From Paracoccaceae bacterium (GTDB lineage Bacteria; Pseudomonadota; Alphaproteobacteria; Rhodobacterales; Rhodobacteraceae): a stretch of 64,000 bases of DNA. The stretch is from contig WKFK01000014.1 of NCBI GenBank assembly GCA_014872815.1, positions 186,001 to 250,000 of the forward strand. The letters are read 5' to 3'. The translations under genes were made by a program, and so were the position numbers. The notes under the pieces were generated by a model, which was not told the origin of the DNA, searched no databases, and worked only from the letters and a program-made list of their open reading frames with translations. The first letter of the stretch is position 1, and each line of letters begins with the position of its first letter. Shown in pieces: positions 8,890-19,192 of the stretch.

Positions 8890-10935
8890 TTGCGCGTCGT
8901 CACGTCTCTGCGCCTGTCCCTTTTGCATCAACGCGGGCATCTGTTTTGTTGGGTGCCAGTTTGTTTGGGGCTTGGGATCGGGTTCTATTTTGCGCTGCCG
9001 GTGGAGCCTGCCGTTGCGGTGTTGGTCGGGATTGGGCTGATTTCTTTAACACTCGCGTGGTTGACGATCGGTAAGGAGGCCGATGTTGGCGCGTTTTTGT
9101 GGATGGTGGCCTTTGTACTGGCGGGTGTGTGCCTGGCGGGCGGGCGGGCGCATCTCGTGGCGGGGCCGGTCTTGGAGTTTCGCTACTACGGACCGATTGA
9201 GGGGCGGATTGTGGCGATTGATCGCTCGGCATCAGATGCGGTGCGGTTGACGCTTGAGGATGTGATCCTAGCGGAGATGACACCTGCGGAAACACCCGTT
9301 CGAGTGCGCATTTCTCTCCATGGCAGTGTGGCAGGTACTGCGCCGACGCCGGGAAAACTGGTTGGGACGACGGGGCATCTGTCGCCGCCGTCTGGACCAG
9401 TGGAACCGGGGGGCTTTGATTTTCAGCGCCATGCCTGGTTCATGCAGATTGGTGGGGTTGGATACACGCGCGTGCCGGTTTTGGCTATGGCACCGCCAGA
9501 AGGCAGTGGCGGAATATTTGGGTTCCGGATGCGGCTGTCTTCGGCGATTCAAGCGCGCATGACGCCTGATGTGGCGGGTTTTGCTGCTGCCGTGACAACG
9601 GGTGATCGTAGTGCCATTGCCGAAGAGGTCACTGAGGCGCTTCGTGGGGCCAACCTAGCGCATTTGTTGGCGATTTCAGGATTGCACATGGGGCTTCTGG
9701 CCGGGTTTGTCTTTGGCGCGGTGCGGTTTTGCATTGCGCTGGTGCCTACGGTGGCATTGCGGGTGAATGGCAAAAAGATCGCCGCTTGCGTGTCTTTTGC
9801 AGCGGCCACGGGCTATTTGCTGCTGTCCGGTGGCGCGGTGTCTACCGAGCGGGCATACGTGATGACTGTGGTGGTCTTGTTGGCCGTGCTATTGGATCGG
9901 CGGGCGTTGACATTGCGGGCGGTTGCGGTGGCGGCGACGGTGGTTCTGGTGTTGCAGCCAGAAGCGCTGATGGGACCGGGGTTTCAGATGTCCTTTGCGG
10001 CCACGGCAGCTCTGGTTGGGGTGTTTGGCTGGTTGCGGGACATGCAGTGGCATTTGGGGCCAAAGTGGTTACGGCCGGTGTCTGCGGTTGTGGTGTCGTC
10101 ACTGGTGGCGGGTTTGGCGACCGCGCCATTTGCGGCGATGCATTTCAATCATGTCGCGCATTATGGCCTATTGGCGAACGTAGTGTCGGTGCCTGTGATG
10201 GGCATTTTGGTGGTGCCTGCCGCCGTGGTGGCCGCGATTTTGGCGCCGGTGGGGCTTGAGGCCGTGCCGCTTTGGGCTATGGAGCAGGGCCTGCGCTGGA
10301 TATTGACCGTGGCCCAATTTGTCAGTGGGTTGGATGGCGCGCGCGGAACTGTGCCAAGCGGCGGGCGATGGGTTTTGCCAGTGATTGCTTTGGGCGGGCT
10401 GTGGCTGTTGCTGTGGCAGGGACGCGCGCGGGTGGCTGGGCTGGCGGTTGTTTGTGCCGGGTTTTGGCTTTGGTCACAGGCTGAGCGGCCTGATGTGTTG
10501 ATTTCTGACACTGGTGGCCTTGTCGGGATCATGACGCCGGAAGGCCGGGCGCTATCGAAAGCCAAAGGACAGGGGTTTGTTGCTGAGAACTGGTTGGAAA
10601 ACGATGGCAGCACGCGCGATCAGGCGGGGGCCGCGAGTCTGTGGCCCGGCGAAACGAGCCGAATGCCGTTTGTCGCTTTGGTCAGCGGTGGGCGGTTGAT
10701 CCACGTGCAAGGGAAAACCGGCAGGGCGCTTTTTGATGGCTGCGCGCCGGAGGATATCGTTGTGTTTTCAACGGTTTTTGGCGGGCAGTTGCCGTGTGAC
10801 ACCTTGGACGTGAAAGACTTGGAAGCGCTTGGATCTGTGGCTTTGAGCTTCGAGGGAGCGACTCCACTACGCAAAACGGCCCGCGAAGTTGCGGGCCGTC
10901 GGTTGTGGAATGATGCTGAGGTGCGGGGTCAGTAG
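8890..10935 (+). CDS. comEC: ComEC/Rec2 family DNA-uptake channel protein
   Basis: 681 residues. The N-terminal part has membrane segments and an OB-like DUF4131 region (about 25-190). The Competence domain follows with the characteristic [12 protein letters not shown] motif (about residues 257-268) and several membrane helices. The tail (about 540-681) is soluble and may be a reduced form of the usual C-terminal beta-lactamase-like domain. It carries single-stranded DNA through the inner membrane during natural transformation. The TTG start at 8890 is preceded by AGAGAGGAC. Its last 7 bases overlap the lexA stop from the opposite strand. Confidence 0.9.
   Translation: MRVVTSLRLSLLHQRGHLFCWVPVCLGLGIGFYFALPVEPAVAVLVGIGLISLTLAWLTIGKEADVGAFLWMVAFVLAGVCLAGGRAHLVAGPVLEFRYYGPIEGRIVAIDRSASDAVRLTLEDVILAEMTPAETPVRVRISLHGSVAGTAPTPGKLVGTTGHLSPPSGPVEPGGFDFQRHAWFMQIGGVGYTRVPVLAMAPPEGSGGIFGFRMRLSSAIQARMTPDVAGFAAAVTTGDRSAIAEEVTEALRGANLAHLLAISGLHMGLLAGFVFGAVRFCIALVPTVALRVNGKKIAACVSFAAATGYLLLSGGAVSTERAYVMTVVVLLAVLLDRRALTLRAVAVAATVVLVLQPEALMGPGFQMSFAATAALVGVFGWLRDMQWHLGPKWLRPVSAVVVSSLVAGLATAPFAAMHFNHVAHYGLLANVVSVPVMGILVVPAAVVAAILAPVGLEAVPLWAMEQGLRWILTVAQFVSGLDGARGTVPSGGRWVLPVIALGGLWLLLWQGRARVAGLAVVCAGFWLWSQAERPDVLISDTGGLVGIMTPEGRALSKAKGQGFVAENWLENDGSTRDQAGAASLWPGETSRMPFVALVSGGRLIHVQGKTGRALFDGCAPEDIVVFSTVFGGQLPCDTLDVKDLEALGSVALSFEGATPLRKTAREVAGRRLWNDAEVRGQ
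10873..10899 (-). terminator. lexA terminator embedded in the comEC 3' coding end
   Basis: ACGGCCCGC (10876-10884) and GCGGGCCGT (10891-10899) form a perfect 9-bp stem with a 6-base loop. On the minus strand it is followed by TTTT, as expected for the end of the lexA transcript. It lies wholly within comEC codons. Confidence 0.7.
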
Positions 10936-11642
10936 GTGCGGATCAACCCGACCAGTTTGCCTTGCACTTTAACCTTGTCCTCAGGATAGACGCGGGTTTC
11001 ATATGCCGGGTTGGCGGCCTCCAGCGCGATCGAGCTACCGTTGTGGTGGAATTTCTTGAGAGTGGCTTCTTGGTCTTCCACCAGCGCCACCACGATGTCG
11101 CCATTGTCCGCCGTTGTGGTTTCCGAGATGATCACCACATCGCCGTTGTTGATGCCCGCGTCGATCATGGAATCGCCTTTGACTTCAAGCGCGTAGTGGT
11201 TTTGCCCCACGGAGAGCATCTGCCCTGGCACGGCGACGTGATGGTCTACATGGCTGATGGCTTCTATGGGGACACCGGCGGCGATTTTGCCCATCACGGG
11301 CAGCTCGCGCGCGTGCAATGTCACCTCATTTGGCGTCACATTGGCCGGTTGGGACGGTGATGGATGTGGGCCGTCGATCACTTTGGGATTGAACCCGGCC
11401 GTTGGGGCCGAAGGCGCGCCGCCCATGCTCTCTGGCAGTTTAACAATCTCAATCGCGCGGGCGCGGTGGGCGAGGCGGCGGATAAAACCCCGCTCTTCCA
11501 ATGCGGTGATCAGGCGGTGAATGCCCGATTTGGAGCGCAAATCCAGCGCGTCTTTCATTTCGTCAAAGCTGGGCGGCACCCCGTCTTTTTGCAGACGGGT
11601 GTGAATGAATTCCAGCAGGTCTAGTTGCTTCTTGGTCAACAT
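10929..11642 (-). CDS. lexA: LexA repressor (SOS response)
   Basis: 237 residues. Winged-helix DNA-binding domain at 1-70 ([16 protein letters not shown], then [20 protein letters not shown]), a linker, then the S24 self-cleavage domain. The Ala-Gly scissile bond lies in GKIAAGVP (about residue 119), the nucleophilic serine in GDSMID (about 158) and the lysine in the [14 protein letters not shown] region (about 194). RecA filaments trigger autocleavage. The gene has its own promoter region with an SOS box at 11679-11693, 127 bp after the moeA stop, so it is probably autoregulated separately from the trp-moa operon upstream. Confidence 0.97.
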   Translation of the reverse strand: MLTKKQLDLLEFIHTRLQKDGVPPSFDEMKDALDLRSKSGIHRLITALEERGFIRRLAHRARAIEIVKLPESMGGAPSAPTAGFNPKVIDGPHPSPSQPANVTPNEVTLHARELPVMGKIAAGVPIEAISHVDHHVAVPGQMLSVGQNHYALEVKGDSMIDAGINNGDVVIISETTTADNGDIVVALVEDQEATLKKFHHNGSSIALEAANPAYETRVYPEDKVKVQGKLVGLIRTY

Positions 11643-11678
11643 GCTCGAGGACCCCCATATAGAGTGTGTCTTATCCTC

Positions 11679-11693
11679 GTTCTACGCATGTTC
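11679..11693 (-). promoter_or_regulatory. SOS box (LexA operator) of lexA
   Basis: GTTCTACGCATGTTC on the plus strand is a perfect GTTC-N7-GTTC, the alphaproteobacterial LexA site, 37 bp upstream of the lexA start. A second, imperfect arrangement, GAAC-N7-AAAC, is at 11718-11732 and may be a weaker site. Confidence 0.88.
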
Positions 11694-11768
11694 TTGTTTT
11701 GTGTCAAAACTTTTATAGAACATAGCGGAAACAGATGCCAAAATGTGGTACAGGGACAGGTGTTCGGC

Positions 11769-12944
11769 CTAGATTGGAATATACTCCACTGCGGTGCCCG
11801 CGGGCCACTTTGGTGCGCTTGGGGGCACAACCAGGAGCGCATTTGCGTCTGAAAGAATGGAGAGCAGAGAGCTGTCCTGATTGTCAAAAAGTGAGAGTTT
11901 TCCGTGCTCTACACGGGCGCGCATGTAGTGTTCACGTGGGCCGTTTTTGGGCATAGGAGTGGCCAAAGTGGCTGGCAGGCGCGGTGTCGGTGCTTCGCCA
12001 AGCCCCAACATGGCACGGATCACCGGCAGGACAAAGACGTGTCCGCAAACCATGGCGGACACCGGGTTGCCGGGCAGGCCAATCATCATCGCACCATTGG
12101 CCAAAGTGCCCGCCATCAAGGGTTTTCCGGGGCGCATGGCGATCTTGTAGAAGCTGCGCTCCATGCCGAGATCTTGTGCCACGTCGCCAACCAGATCATG
12201 GTCGCCCACAGAGGCGCCGCCGATGGTGATGATCAGATCGGCGTCATCCACCAGATCAAAGGCTGCTTCGAGCGAAGCGCGGGTGTCGCGGGCAATGGGC
12301 AACAGGCGGGCTTCGCAGCCTGCGTCGCGCAGCATGGCCTGCAGGCCAAAGCTGTTGGAGGCGATGATCTGATCGGGGCCGGGTGTTTCGCCTGGCATGA
12401 CCAGCTCGTCACCGGTGGAGAGGATCGCCACTTTGGGGCGGCGGGTTACGGGGACTTCGGCGATGTTCATCGACGCCATCAGCGCAACATCGGACGGGCG
12501 CAAGACACGCGGGGCTGCGATGGTTTGCCCTACTTTGAAGTCACCGCCCAAGGGTCTGATATGAAAGCCTTTGTCTAGGTTTTCTGAGAGTGTGACGGTG
12601 TCACCTTCGCGGCTCACATCTTCCTGAATGATCACACGGTCCGCGCCTTCCGGCACTGGAGCGCCGGTGAAGATGCGCACGGCCTGGCCTGCGGCCACGG
12701 TGCTGTCAAAGGCATGCCCGGCGGCGGCTTCGCCAATCACTTCGTATGATTTCCCTGGCGCCGCGCCTTCGGCAACAATGGCATAGCCGTCCATGGCGGA
12801 GGCGGAAAATGGAGGCTGATCGCGGTTTGCAGTGACCGGCTCTGCAAGCGTGCGCCCGTTGGCGTGCGTCAGCGGCACGGTTTCCACTGGCAGCTGTTTG
12901 GTGAGGGCGAAGAGATGCGCAAGCGCGTCAGCAACCGAGATCAT
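11769..12944 (-). CDS. moeA: Molybdopterin molybdenumtransferase MoeA
   Basis: 391 residues. Inserts molybdate into adenylylated molybdopterin to form molybdenum cofactor. Visible marks are the N-terminal [17 protein letters not shown] segment, [19 protein letters not shown] (about 215-233), [13 protein letters not shown] and [10 protein letters not shown]. Its ATG overlaps the moaC stop by 4 bp (ATGA), so it is translationally coupled to moaC. Last gene of the trpG-to-moeA run before the lexA promoter. Confidence 0.96.
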   Translation of the reverse strand: MISVADALAHLFALTKQLPVETVPLTHANGRTLAEPVTANRDQPPFSASAMDGYAIVAEGAAPGKSYEVIGEAAAGHAFDSTVAAGQAVRIFTGAPVPEGADRVIIQEDVSREGDTVTLSENLDKGFHIRPLGGDFKVGQTIAAPRVLRPSDVALMASMNIAEVPVTRRPKVAILSTGDELVMPGETPGPDQIIASNSFGLQAMLRDAGCEARLLPIARDTRASLEAAFDLVDDADLIITIGGASVGDHDLVGDVAQDLGMERSFYKIAMRPGKPLMAGTLANGAMMIGLPGNPVSAMVCGHVFVLPVIRAMLGLGEAPTPRLPATLATPMPKNGPREHYMRARVEHGKLSLFDNQDSSLLSILSDANALLVVPPSAPKWPAGTAVEYIPI

Positions 12945-13432
12945 TTTGCTTCGTAACGCCCTGATTTACCGCCGTCTTTGAGGATCACGCGAATGCCGCC
13001 AATTTCCATGGCTTTGTCGACCGCTTTGGACATGTCATAGACCGTTAGGGCCGCCACATTGACCGCGGTCAGCGCTTCCATTTCCACACCGGTCTGGCCG
13101 GTGGTTTTCACGGTGGCCTCGATGCGCACACCGGGCAGGTCAGGGTCTGGTGTCAGTTCCACCGCCACTTTGGTGATGGGCAGCGGATGGCACAGCGGGA
13201 TCAGGTCGGCGCATTTCTTTGCGCCCATGATACCAGCGAGACGCGCCACGCCCAGCACGTCGCCTTTCTTAGCACGGCCTTCGTTGATGATGTCAAAAGT
13301 GGCGGGCGCCATTTTGACCCAGCCTTCAGCGGTGGCGACGCGAGATGTCACTGCCTTTTCAGAGACATCCACCATGTGGGCGTCGCCCTTGGTGTCAAAA
13401 TGGGTAAGGCCAGAGGCGTGTGTGTCACTCAT
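12941..13432 (-). CDS. moaC: Cyclic pyranopterin monophosphate synthase MoaC
   Basis: 163 residues. Converts the MoaA product to cyclic pyranopterin monophosphate in molybdenum cofactor synthesis. The signature [18 protein letters not shown] (about residues 69-86) and [20 protein letters not shown] are clear. ATG 13432 shares one base with the trpC stop (TGATG); a GTG one codon earlier is possible but unnecessary. Between trpC and moeA in an operon with no gaps. Confidence 0.96.
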   Translation of the reverse strand: MSDTHASGLTHFDTKGDAHMVDVSEKAVTSRVATAEGWVKMAPATFDIINEGRAKKGDVLGVARLAGIMGAKKCADLIPLCHPLPITKVAVELTPDPDLPGVRIEATVKTTGQTGVEMEALTAVNVAALTVYDMSKAVDKAMEIGGIRVILKDGGKSGRYEAK

Positions 13433-14247
13433 CACATGCCACCCATCGCGTTTAGGGGGTTGGCCAAAAGGGCACGGGTGGCGGTGGCCACGTCGTCCTG
13501 ACGCATGAGGCTCTCACCGATCAGGAAGGTACGCGCGCCGTAGCGGGCCATGTCGGCCAGTTCCGCAGGTGTGTTGAGACCGCTTTCGCAGACAATCAGA
13601 CGGTCTTCCGGCACCAGTTTGGACAGCGTGCGGGTGGTGTCGAGCGTCGTTTCAAAAGTTTTGAGATTGCGGTTGTTGATGCCCATGAGTGGGGACTTGA
13701 GCTGGCTGGCGCGTTCCAGCTCCTCTCGGTCATGCACCTCCAGCAGTACGTCCATGTTCCAGCTAAAGGCGGCCTCTTCAAGTTCCTGCGCCTGTGCGTC
13801 GCTGACGGAGGCGAGGATGATCAGAATGCAGTCCGCCCCAAGCGCGCGGGCTTCGGCCACCTGATAGGTGTCATACATGAAGTCTTTACGCAGCGCGGGC
13901 AGGCTGGTCGCGTTACGGGCTTCGGTCAGGAAAGATTTTTGGCCCTGAAAGCTGGGCGTGTCTGTCAATACGGACAGGCAGGTTGCGCCGCCTTCTTCAT
14001 AGGCTTTGGCAAGCTCCGGCGGGTTGAAATCTTCTCGGATGAGACCTTTGGAGGGAGACGCTTTCTTGACTTCGGCGATCAAGCCATAGCCCTCGCGGGC
14101 GGCCCTGTGCAGCGCATCGGAAAAGCCACGCGTAGGGCTGGCTTCACGGGCCTCGGCCTCGACGGCCTCCAAAGGTTTGGCGGCTTTGTCGGCAGCCACT
14201 TCTTCCAGCTTGTAAGCTTTGATTTTGTCCAGAACGGTTTCGGTCAT
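13432..14247 (-). CDS. trpC: Indole-3-glycerol phosphate synthase
   Basis: 271 residues, single-function TrpC. Cyclises CdRP to indole-3-glycerol phosphate in tryptophan synthesis. Typical segments are [12 protein letters not shown] (catalytic lysine region, about residues 59-70), [11 protein letters not shown] and [11 protein letters not shown], with the phosphate-binding [18 protein letters not shown]. Its start overlaps the ung stop by 4 bp (14244-14247). Confidence 0.97.
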   Translation of the reverse strand: MTETVLDKIKAYKLEEVAADKAAKPLEAVEAEAREASPTRGFSDALHRAAREGYGLIAEVKKASPSKGLIREDFNPPELAKAYEEGGATCLSVLTDTPSFQGQKSFLTEARNATSLPALRKDFMYDTYQVAEARALGADCILIILASVSDAQAQELEEAAFSWNMDVLLEVHDREELERASQLKSPLMGINNRNLKTFETTLDTTRTLSKLVPEDRLIVCESGLNTPAELADMARYGARTFLIGESLMRQDDVATATRALLANPLNAMGGM

Positions 14248-14912
14248 GCGTCAGTCCAATTTATCGGTGTGTCGCCTTGATCGACGAGCCAAGAGTTGAT
14301 GGTTGAAAACGGGCGGGAGCCGAAAAATCCGCGACGGGCGGAAAGCGGCGAGGGATGCGCCGTTTCAATCATCAGATGTTGGCCGCCATCTTTAGGCGAT
14401 GTGATGTGAGGTGCAAGGGCTTGGGCCTGTTTTCCCCATAGAACAAAAGCCGTAGGGCGCCGGGCAGAGACTTCGGTCAGCACTTGATGGGCCAGGGTTT
14501 GCCAGCCAAGCGCTTTGTGGCCATTTGCTTCGCCCGCTGGAACAGAAAGCACGGTGTTGAGCAAGAGCACGCCTTGGTCTGCCCAGAAGTGCAGATCGCC
14601 GTTTGCTGGAGCCGCTCCAAGGTCGTCTTGCAACTCTTTGTAAATGTTATTCAAAGAGCGAGGGAGTGGGGTCACGTTTGGCTCAACGGAGAAAGACAGG
14701 CCATGGGCGTGGCCGGGCGTGGGATACGGATCCTGGCCCAGGATGACAACGCGCACGTCCTTTGGTGCTACGGCGTCGAGCGCGGCAAACCGTTGAGCCG
14801 CGGGAGGAAGTATCTCCCGCGGGTCGTTGTGGATTTGCGTCTCGATGTTTTGCCAGCTATCGGTGAAGAACGGCAGATGCGCCCAGTGGCTGGGCGGGGG
14901 GGCTGTGCTCAT
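14244..14912 (-). CDS. ung: Uracil-DNA glycosylase (family 1)
   Basis: 222 residues. Removes uracil from DNA in base excision repair. The water-activating motif GQDPYPT carries Asp61, and HPSPLS with the catalytic histidine is at about residue 186. Unusually placed between trpD and trpC: its start overlaps the trpD stop and its stop overlaps the trpC start, both by 4 bp (ATGA). It must therefore be co-expressed with tryptophan and molybdenum cofactor genes. Confidence 0.95.
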   Translation of the reverse strand: MSTAPPPSHWAHLPFFTDSWQNIETQIHNDPREILPPAAQRFAALDAVAPKDVRVVILGQDPYPTPGHAHGLSFSVEPNVTPLPRSLNNIYKELQDDLGAAPANGDLHFWADQGVLLLNTVLSVPAGEANGHKALGWQTLAHQVLTEVSARRPTAFVLWGKQAQALAPHITSPKDGGQHLMIETAHPSPLSARRGFFGSRPFSTINSWLVDQGDTPINWTDA

Positions 14913-15928
14913 GCCGCCGAGGTGACTTTGGCCAGCGCAGCGACTTTGCCCTTGGCGGCGCCGGAATCGATGCTTTCGCGGGCTTTTTCCACACCTTCGC
15001 GCAGATCGCTGGCCGCATCGGCCACCACTAGTGCTGCGGCGGAGTTGAGCAGGACGGCATCGCGGTAGGCGCTTTGCGCGCCATCTAGCAATGCACGGAA
15101 GGCGTTGGCATTGTCTTCTGGCGTGCCACCAACGATGTCTTCAAACGGATGCACAGGCAGACCCGCGTCCTCAGGGTGCAACTCCACGTCTTTGACAGTG
15201 CCGTCGCTTTCCAGCGCAGACACCCAGCTTACGCCAGTGATGGTCAACTCGTCGGTGCCGTCGGAGCCATGCACCAGCCAAGCGCGCTCGCTGCCCAATT
15301 GACCCAGGGTTTCGGCCATGGGGCGGATTAGGTCGCGGGTGAAGGCACCGGTGAGTTGGCGTTTCACACCCGCCGGGTTGGTTAGTGGGCCGAGGATGTT
15401 GAAGATCGTGCGCGTGCCAAGTTCGGCGCGGGTCGGCATCACATGGGCAATGGCCGGGTGATGCATGGGCGCCATCATGAAGGCAATGCCGCAGGTTTCC
15501 AGCGCTTTTTCAACCACTTCAGGACCAACCATGACGTTGATACCCATCTGGGTTTGCACGTCTGCCGTGCCGGATTTCGAGCTGAGATTGCGGTTGCCGT
15601 GTTTTGCAACGGCGACGCCCGCGCCTGCGGTGACAAATGCCGTGGCGGTGGAGATGTTGAGTGTGTGTTTGCCGTCGCCGCCGGTGCCGACGATGTCAAT
15701 GGCGCCGTCTGGTGCTTTCACCGCGTGGCATTTGGAGCGCATCACGGCGGCGGCGGCGGCGTATTCATCGACGGTTTCGCCGCGAGTGCGCAGGGCCATC
15801 AACAGACCGCCCATTTGGCTGGGTGTGGCTTCGCCTTCAAAAAGGAGCGTGAAGGCGTCTTCGGCTTCAGCGCGCGTCAATGGACGGTCAGCCGCGGCGC
15901 CGATCAGGATTTTAATGTCGGCAGTCAT
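14909..15928 (-). CDS. trpD: Anthranilate phosphoribosyltransferase
   Basis: 339 residues. Transfers phosphoribose from PRPP to anthranilate. The PRPP-binding [19 protein letters not shown] is at about residues 81-99, and [16 protein letters not shown] follows. Its start overlaps the trpG stop by 4 bp. Confidence 0.97.
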   Translation of the reverse strand: MTADIKILIGAAADRPLTRAEAEDAFTLLFEGEATPSQMGGLLMALRTRGETVDEYAAAAAVMRSKCHAVKAPDGAIDIVGTGGDGKHTLNISTATAFVTAGAGVAVAKHGNRNLSSKSGTADVQTQMGINVMVGPEVVEKALETCGIAFMMAPMHHPAIAHVMPTRAELGTRTIFNILGPLTNPAGVKRQLTGAFTRDLIRPMAETLGQLGSERAWLVHGSDGTDELTITGVSWVSALESDGTVKDVELHPEDAGLPVHPFEDIVGGTPEDNANAFRALLDGAQSAYRDAVLLNSAAALVVADAASDLREGVEKARESIDSGAAKGKVAALAKVTSAA

Positions 15929-16518
15929 GCGGCGGCGTCCTCTTTGGCTGGCATCATGTCCAGAAAGTTTTTGAGCAGGGCGTGGCCATGCTCCGATGCG
16001 ATGGATTCCGGGTGGAATTGCACGCCGTGGATTGGCAGCTCTTTGTGTTGCAGCCCCATGATGGTGCCATCGTCCAGTTCCGCGGTGATTTCGAGACAGT
16101 CCGGCAGTTTTGCGCGGTCCACCACAAGGGAGTGGTAGCGCGTCGCTTCAAACGGGCTGGGCAGCCCAGCAAAGAGGCCTTTGCCTGTGTGTTTCATTGT
16201 GCCCATTTTGCCGTGCACAATCTCATGGCAGCGCACAACGTCGCCGCCGAAGTGTTGACCGATGGTTTGGTGCCCCAAGCATACGCCCATCAAAGGCGTG
16301 CGGGTTTCGGCTGCCGCCGCCGTCAAAGCCAGGCAGATGCCGGCCTGAGACGGGTCGCATGGACCGGGGGACAGAAGGATGCCCGACGGGTTCATGCCCA
16401 TGGCGTCCTGAACAGTCAACGCGTCGTTTCGCCAGACCTGCACATCGGCGCCCATTTCGCCCAGATAGTGCACAAGGTTGTAGGTGAAACTGTCGTAGTT
16501 ATCGATCAGAAGCAGCAT
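15925..16518 (-). CDS. trpG: Anthranilate synthase glutamine amidotransferase subunit
   Basis: 197 residues, a stand-alone class I glutamine amidotransferase. The nucleophile is Cys80 in GVCLGHQ, with the His/Glu pair in [11 protein letters not shown]. It supplies ammonia to TrpE, which is not in this window. ATG 16518 begins [14 protein letters not shown], the standard N-terminus; the longer frame to 16608 is not plausible. First gene of the operon, divergent from the gene at 16664 with 145 bp between them. No tryptophan-rich leader peptide was seen. Confidence 0.96.
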   Translation of the reverse strand: MLLLIDNYDSFTYNLVHYLGEMGADVQVWRNDALTVQDAMGMNPSGILLSPGPCDPSQAGICLALTAAAAETRTPLMGVCLGHQTIGQHFGGDVVRCHEIVHGKMGTMKHTGKGLFAGLPSPFEATRYHSLVVDRAKLPDCLEITAELDDGTIMGLQHKELPIHGVQFHPESIASEHGHALLKNFLDMMPAKEDAAA

Positions 16519-16663
16519 TTTGTCGGTTCTTTCCCTAAAGATGCAAAAGGGGTGGAGGCAGAGGGCCTGCTCGCGGTATACATGTTCAGGCTTGGCGCAG
16601 AGGGTCAAGAGGGGCAGGTGCAGGTCGCCCCATAAAATGGACGTAAAAGAGAGGCAGGCAGCT

Positions 16664-18067
16664 ATGTTGCGCGGATTATTCTCAGGTGTGTTTTGGGGCG
16701 CGATCCTGGTGGGGGGCGTTTTGGCGGTGACGTCTCTACTGTCACCGTTGCCTGCGACGGTGAAACCTCAGACCAATGCGGATGCGCCAGCAGACACAGA
16801 GGACACATCCCAAGATAGTGGCGCTGTGGCGCAGGAATCACAGGCGGATGCGGTGATGGAAGAGGCGATTGCGACGGTTGTGCCTGAGGCAGATGGCAGC
16901 GATGCGCCCCCCTTGAGCAACACCGCCTCTGCGCCGAAACCTGAAACGGGTACAGAGGCGGCCGCATTGGCAGTGCCGGACGCACCGGAGAGCGGCGGCG
17001 CTGTTGAATTAAATGAAGAAACGCCTGTTCTGCCCAATCCGCAGGCGGAAAGCCCTGCTGTACCAGTGCCGGATTCCGAACTGTCTATTTCGACCAATCC
17101 AACGCAATCTGTTGCTCCTGACGTGGTGGAGAATGAGGCGTTCCCCACGCCTTCGGAAAATGACGCGGCTGCGGAGGCGGAAAGCTTGGTGACAGAGGCG
17201 GCGCCTATTGAGGAGGCTGAAGACATCACGCCGAGTGCCGAGGCTGCCGAGGAAGACATGGTTGAGGAGGCGGCGGTGCGGGAGAGCCTGCTAAAACCCG
17301 CAACCGATCTGAACGAAACGTTTGAGCAGCGCACTTCCACACGCTTGCCAACTGTTGGTGCGAATGAGGAAGAAAGCGTTGAGGCTTTGGCTTCGCGTCC
17401 TGTCGAGGCAAATGCAGAACAATTTGAAAATGCGGAAGAAAAGCCCGTTATGGCGATTGTTCTGGTGGATACGGGTGAGGCGGCTTTTGATATGGAAGCG
17501 CTTGAGAGCTTTCCCTATCCGCTGAGCATTGCGGTGAACACGCTTGATCCAAATGTCGCCGAAAAGGCGGCGGACTATCGCGCGCGCGGATTTGAGGTGC
17601 TTGCCATGGTCGATATGCCTGCAGATGCCAGCGCCGGTGATGTGGAGCAAGCGATGCAGGCGCATTTGTCCGTGTCCGATTCTTTTGTTGCTGTCATGGA
17701 AGGATTGGACGACGGGCTGCAAAGCAGCAAAGTGATCAGCGACCAGGTGACAGAGGCGCTTTTGGCAAGTGGTCATGGTTTGTTGATGCAAAGCAATGGG
17801 TTGAACACGGCGCAAAAGCTGGCTGCCAAGGAAGGCGTGCCGTCCAGCACGGTGTTCCGCGCGTTTGACACCGGTGAACAGACGGCGGTCGTGATGCGTC
17901 GGTTCCTGGATGGGGCGGCGTTCAAGGCCGGGCAGGAACAAGGGGTCGTGATGGTGGGCCAATTGCGCGATGAGGCGATATCAGCGCTGCTGCTGTGGGC
18001 GCTTCAGGATCGGGCCGGTACGGTGGCCATGGCGCCGGTTTCCGCAGCCTTGGTAACCATCAACTAA
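16664..18067 (+). CDS. Divergent polysaccharide deacetylase-like protein, probably catalytically inactive
   Basis: 467 residues. One N-terminal membrane segment (about 5-24), a long acidic Ala/Glu/Pro-rich linker (about 30-250), then a domain of about 205 residues related to the YibQ-type polysaccharide deacetylase family (PF04748). The fold markers are visible (AIVLVDTG, EVLAMVDMP, VPSSTVFRAFD, GVVMVGQLRDEA), but the usual active-site residues are not: VD in place of DD, no histidine in EVLAMV, no NHMG, and GQ in place of GH. It is probably membrane-anchored with the domain in the periplasm. ATG 16664 is preceded by GAGGCAGG. Divergent from trpG. Confidence 0.78.
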   Translation: MLRGLFSGVFWGAILVGGVLAVTSLLSPLPATVKPQTNADAPADTEDTSQDSGAVAQESQADAVMEEAIATVVPEADGSDAPPLSNTASAPKPETGTEAAALAVPDAPESGGAVELNEETPVLPNPQAESPAVPVPDSELSISTNPTQSVAPDVVENEAFPTPSENDAAAEAESLVTEAAPIEEAEDITPSAEAAEEDMVEEAAVRESLLKPATDLNETFEQRTSTRLPTVGANEEESVEALASRPVEANAEQFENAEEKPVMAIVLVDTGEAAFDMEALESFPYPLSIAVNTLDPNVAEKAADYRARGFEVLAMVDMPADASAGDVEQAMQAHLSVSDSFVAVMEGLDDGLQSSKVISDQVTEALLASGHGLLMQSNGLNTAQKLAAKEGVPSSTVFRAFDTGEQTAVVMRRFLDGAAFKAGQEQGVVMVGQLRDEAISALLLWALQDRAGTVAMAPVSAALVTIN

Positions 18068-18096
18068 GCCGCACCGCACGCAGCGTTAAGACACAG

Positions 18097-18127
18097 AAAA
18101 ACCGACGTTTTGCGACGTCGGTTTTTT
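18097..18127 (+). terminator. Rho-independent terminator after the deacetylase-like gene
   Basis: ACCGACGT (18101-18108) pairs with ACGTCGGT (18115-18122), preceded by A5 and followed by T6. Strong hairpin with a T tract, 30 bp past the stop. Confidence 0.9.
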
Positions 18128-18170
18128 GTCGGTATTGCGTCTGTTTTGCGGAGGCGCGCATTTTGAGGTG
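18128..18170 (+). repeat. Intergenic repeat, copy 1 (11-bp period)
   Basis: The stretch beginning GTCGGTATTGCGTCTGTTTT, then GCGGAGGCGCG and a TTTTGAG tail, is repeated with small changes at 50043-50097 after mfd. It immediately follows the terminator. Internal units (GTCGGTATT, GCGTCTGTTTT, GCGGAGGCGCG) are about 11 bp apart. Function unknown. Confidence 0.6.
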
Positions 18171-18228
18171 CGATAGGTTAACTTGGGCGCACAGCGCGGG
18201 TGAATTGCAGCGGTAGCGAGGGGCAGAG

Positions 18229-19185
18229 GTGACACCAGGGATCATGATTGCGATTGGCCTGTTTGGCCTTTTCGTTGGGGGGGAGATGCTTGTTCGCGGG
18301 GCGGTCGCCATAGCCAAAGCCTATGGTTTGCCACCCATGGTGATCGGATTGACGCTGGTTGGATTTGGCACGTCCACTCCGGAGCTGGTCACCAGCGTCC
18401 AAGCGGCCCTGTCTGGGTCTGCTGGGATTGCCATTGGCAATGTCGTGGGCAGCAACATTGGCAACATTCTCCTCATTCTTGGTGTGTCTGCGATGCTCTT
18501 GCCTTTGGCCGTGGCAAGAGACGCTTTGTGGCGGGATGGGACCGTCATGATCGCAGCCACGCTTGTGCTTTTGGGTGTTGTTTTCTTTGGAGAGATCACG
18601 CGGTGGATTGGGGTCGGCTTTGCGGCAGCTTTGTGCGCTTACCTGTTTACGGTCTTCTGGTCCGTGCCCAAGACGAAAGAAACGCCTGACACCACGGTCT
18701 ATGAAAGGGAAGCGGCGGCGGTTCCTGGTCCGGACATGGGCTTTGGCGCGGCTCTGGGTGTCGCTGTCACCGGGTTGCTTGCGACCATCATTGGGGCTCG
18801 GCTCCTCGTGGACGGCGCGATCAGCGTGTCTGAATATATGGGGATTTCGGAGACGACAATCGGTTTGACGGTGGTGGCGATTGGGACGTCAACGCCTGAG
18901 TTGGTGACCTCTGTCATTGCTGTTAGGAAAGGGCAGGGAGACGTCGCCATTGGCAATGTCATTGGCAGTAATCTATTCAATATACTAGGGATTTTAGGCG
19001 TGACAGCCTTGATTCAGCCCATCAAGGTACCTGCCGAAATCGCAACTTTTGACATCTGGGTACTTCTTGCGGCGTCTGTCGTGTTGGTTGGCTTTGCGCG
19101 TACCGGATGGAGGATCAACCGATTGGAAGGCGGTCTCTTTCTGGTGGCGTACTTCGGCTATTTTGGATTTTTGTTTATGCACTAG
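18229..19185 (+). CDS. Calcium/sodium antiporter (CaCA family, YrbG-like)
   Basis: 318 residues, about ten membrane helices in two inverted halves. Each half carries the ion-binding alpha repeat: GFGTSTPELVTSV with GNVVGSNIGNILLILG in the first, and AIGTSTPELVTSV with GNVIGSNLFNILGILG in the second. Exchanges cytoplasmic Ca2+ for external Na+. Start GTG 18229 is preceded by GAGGGGCAG. The C-terminus is the usual short hydrophobic helix. Confidence 0.93.
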   Translation: MTPGIMIAIGLFGLFVGGEMLVRGAVAIAKAYGLPPMVIGLTLVGFGTSTPELVTSVQAALSGSAGIAIGNVVGSNIGNILLILGVSAMLLPLAVARDALWRDGTVMIAATLVLLGVVFFGEITRWIGVGFAAALCAYLFTVFWSVPKTKETPDTTVYEREAAAVPGPDMGFGAALGVAVTGLLATIIGARLLVDGAISVSEYMGISETTIGLTVVAIGTSTPELVTSVIAVRKGQGDVAIGNVIGSNLFNILGILGVTALIQPIKVPAEIATFDIWVLLAASVVLVGFARTGWRINRLEGGLFLVAYFGYFGFLFMH

Positions 19186-19192
19186 GCTAGTG

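Noticed and set aside
16519..16663. Tryptophan leader peptide/attenuator before trpG
   Set aside because: No short frame with consecutive tryptophan codons and no paired hairpins seen.
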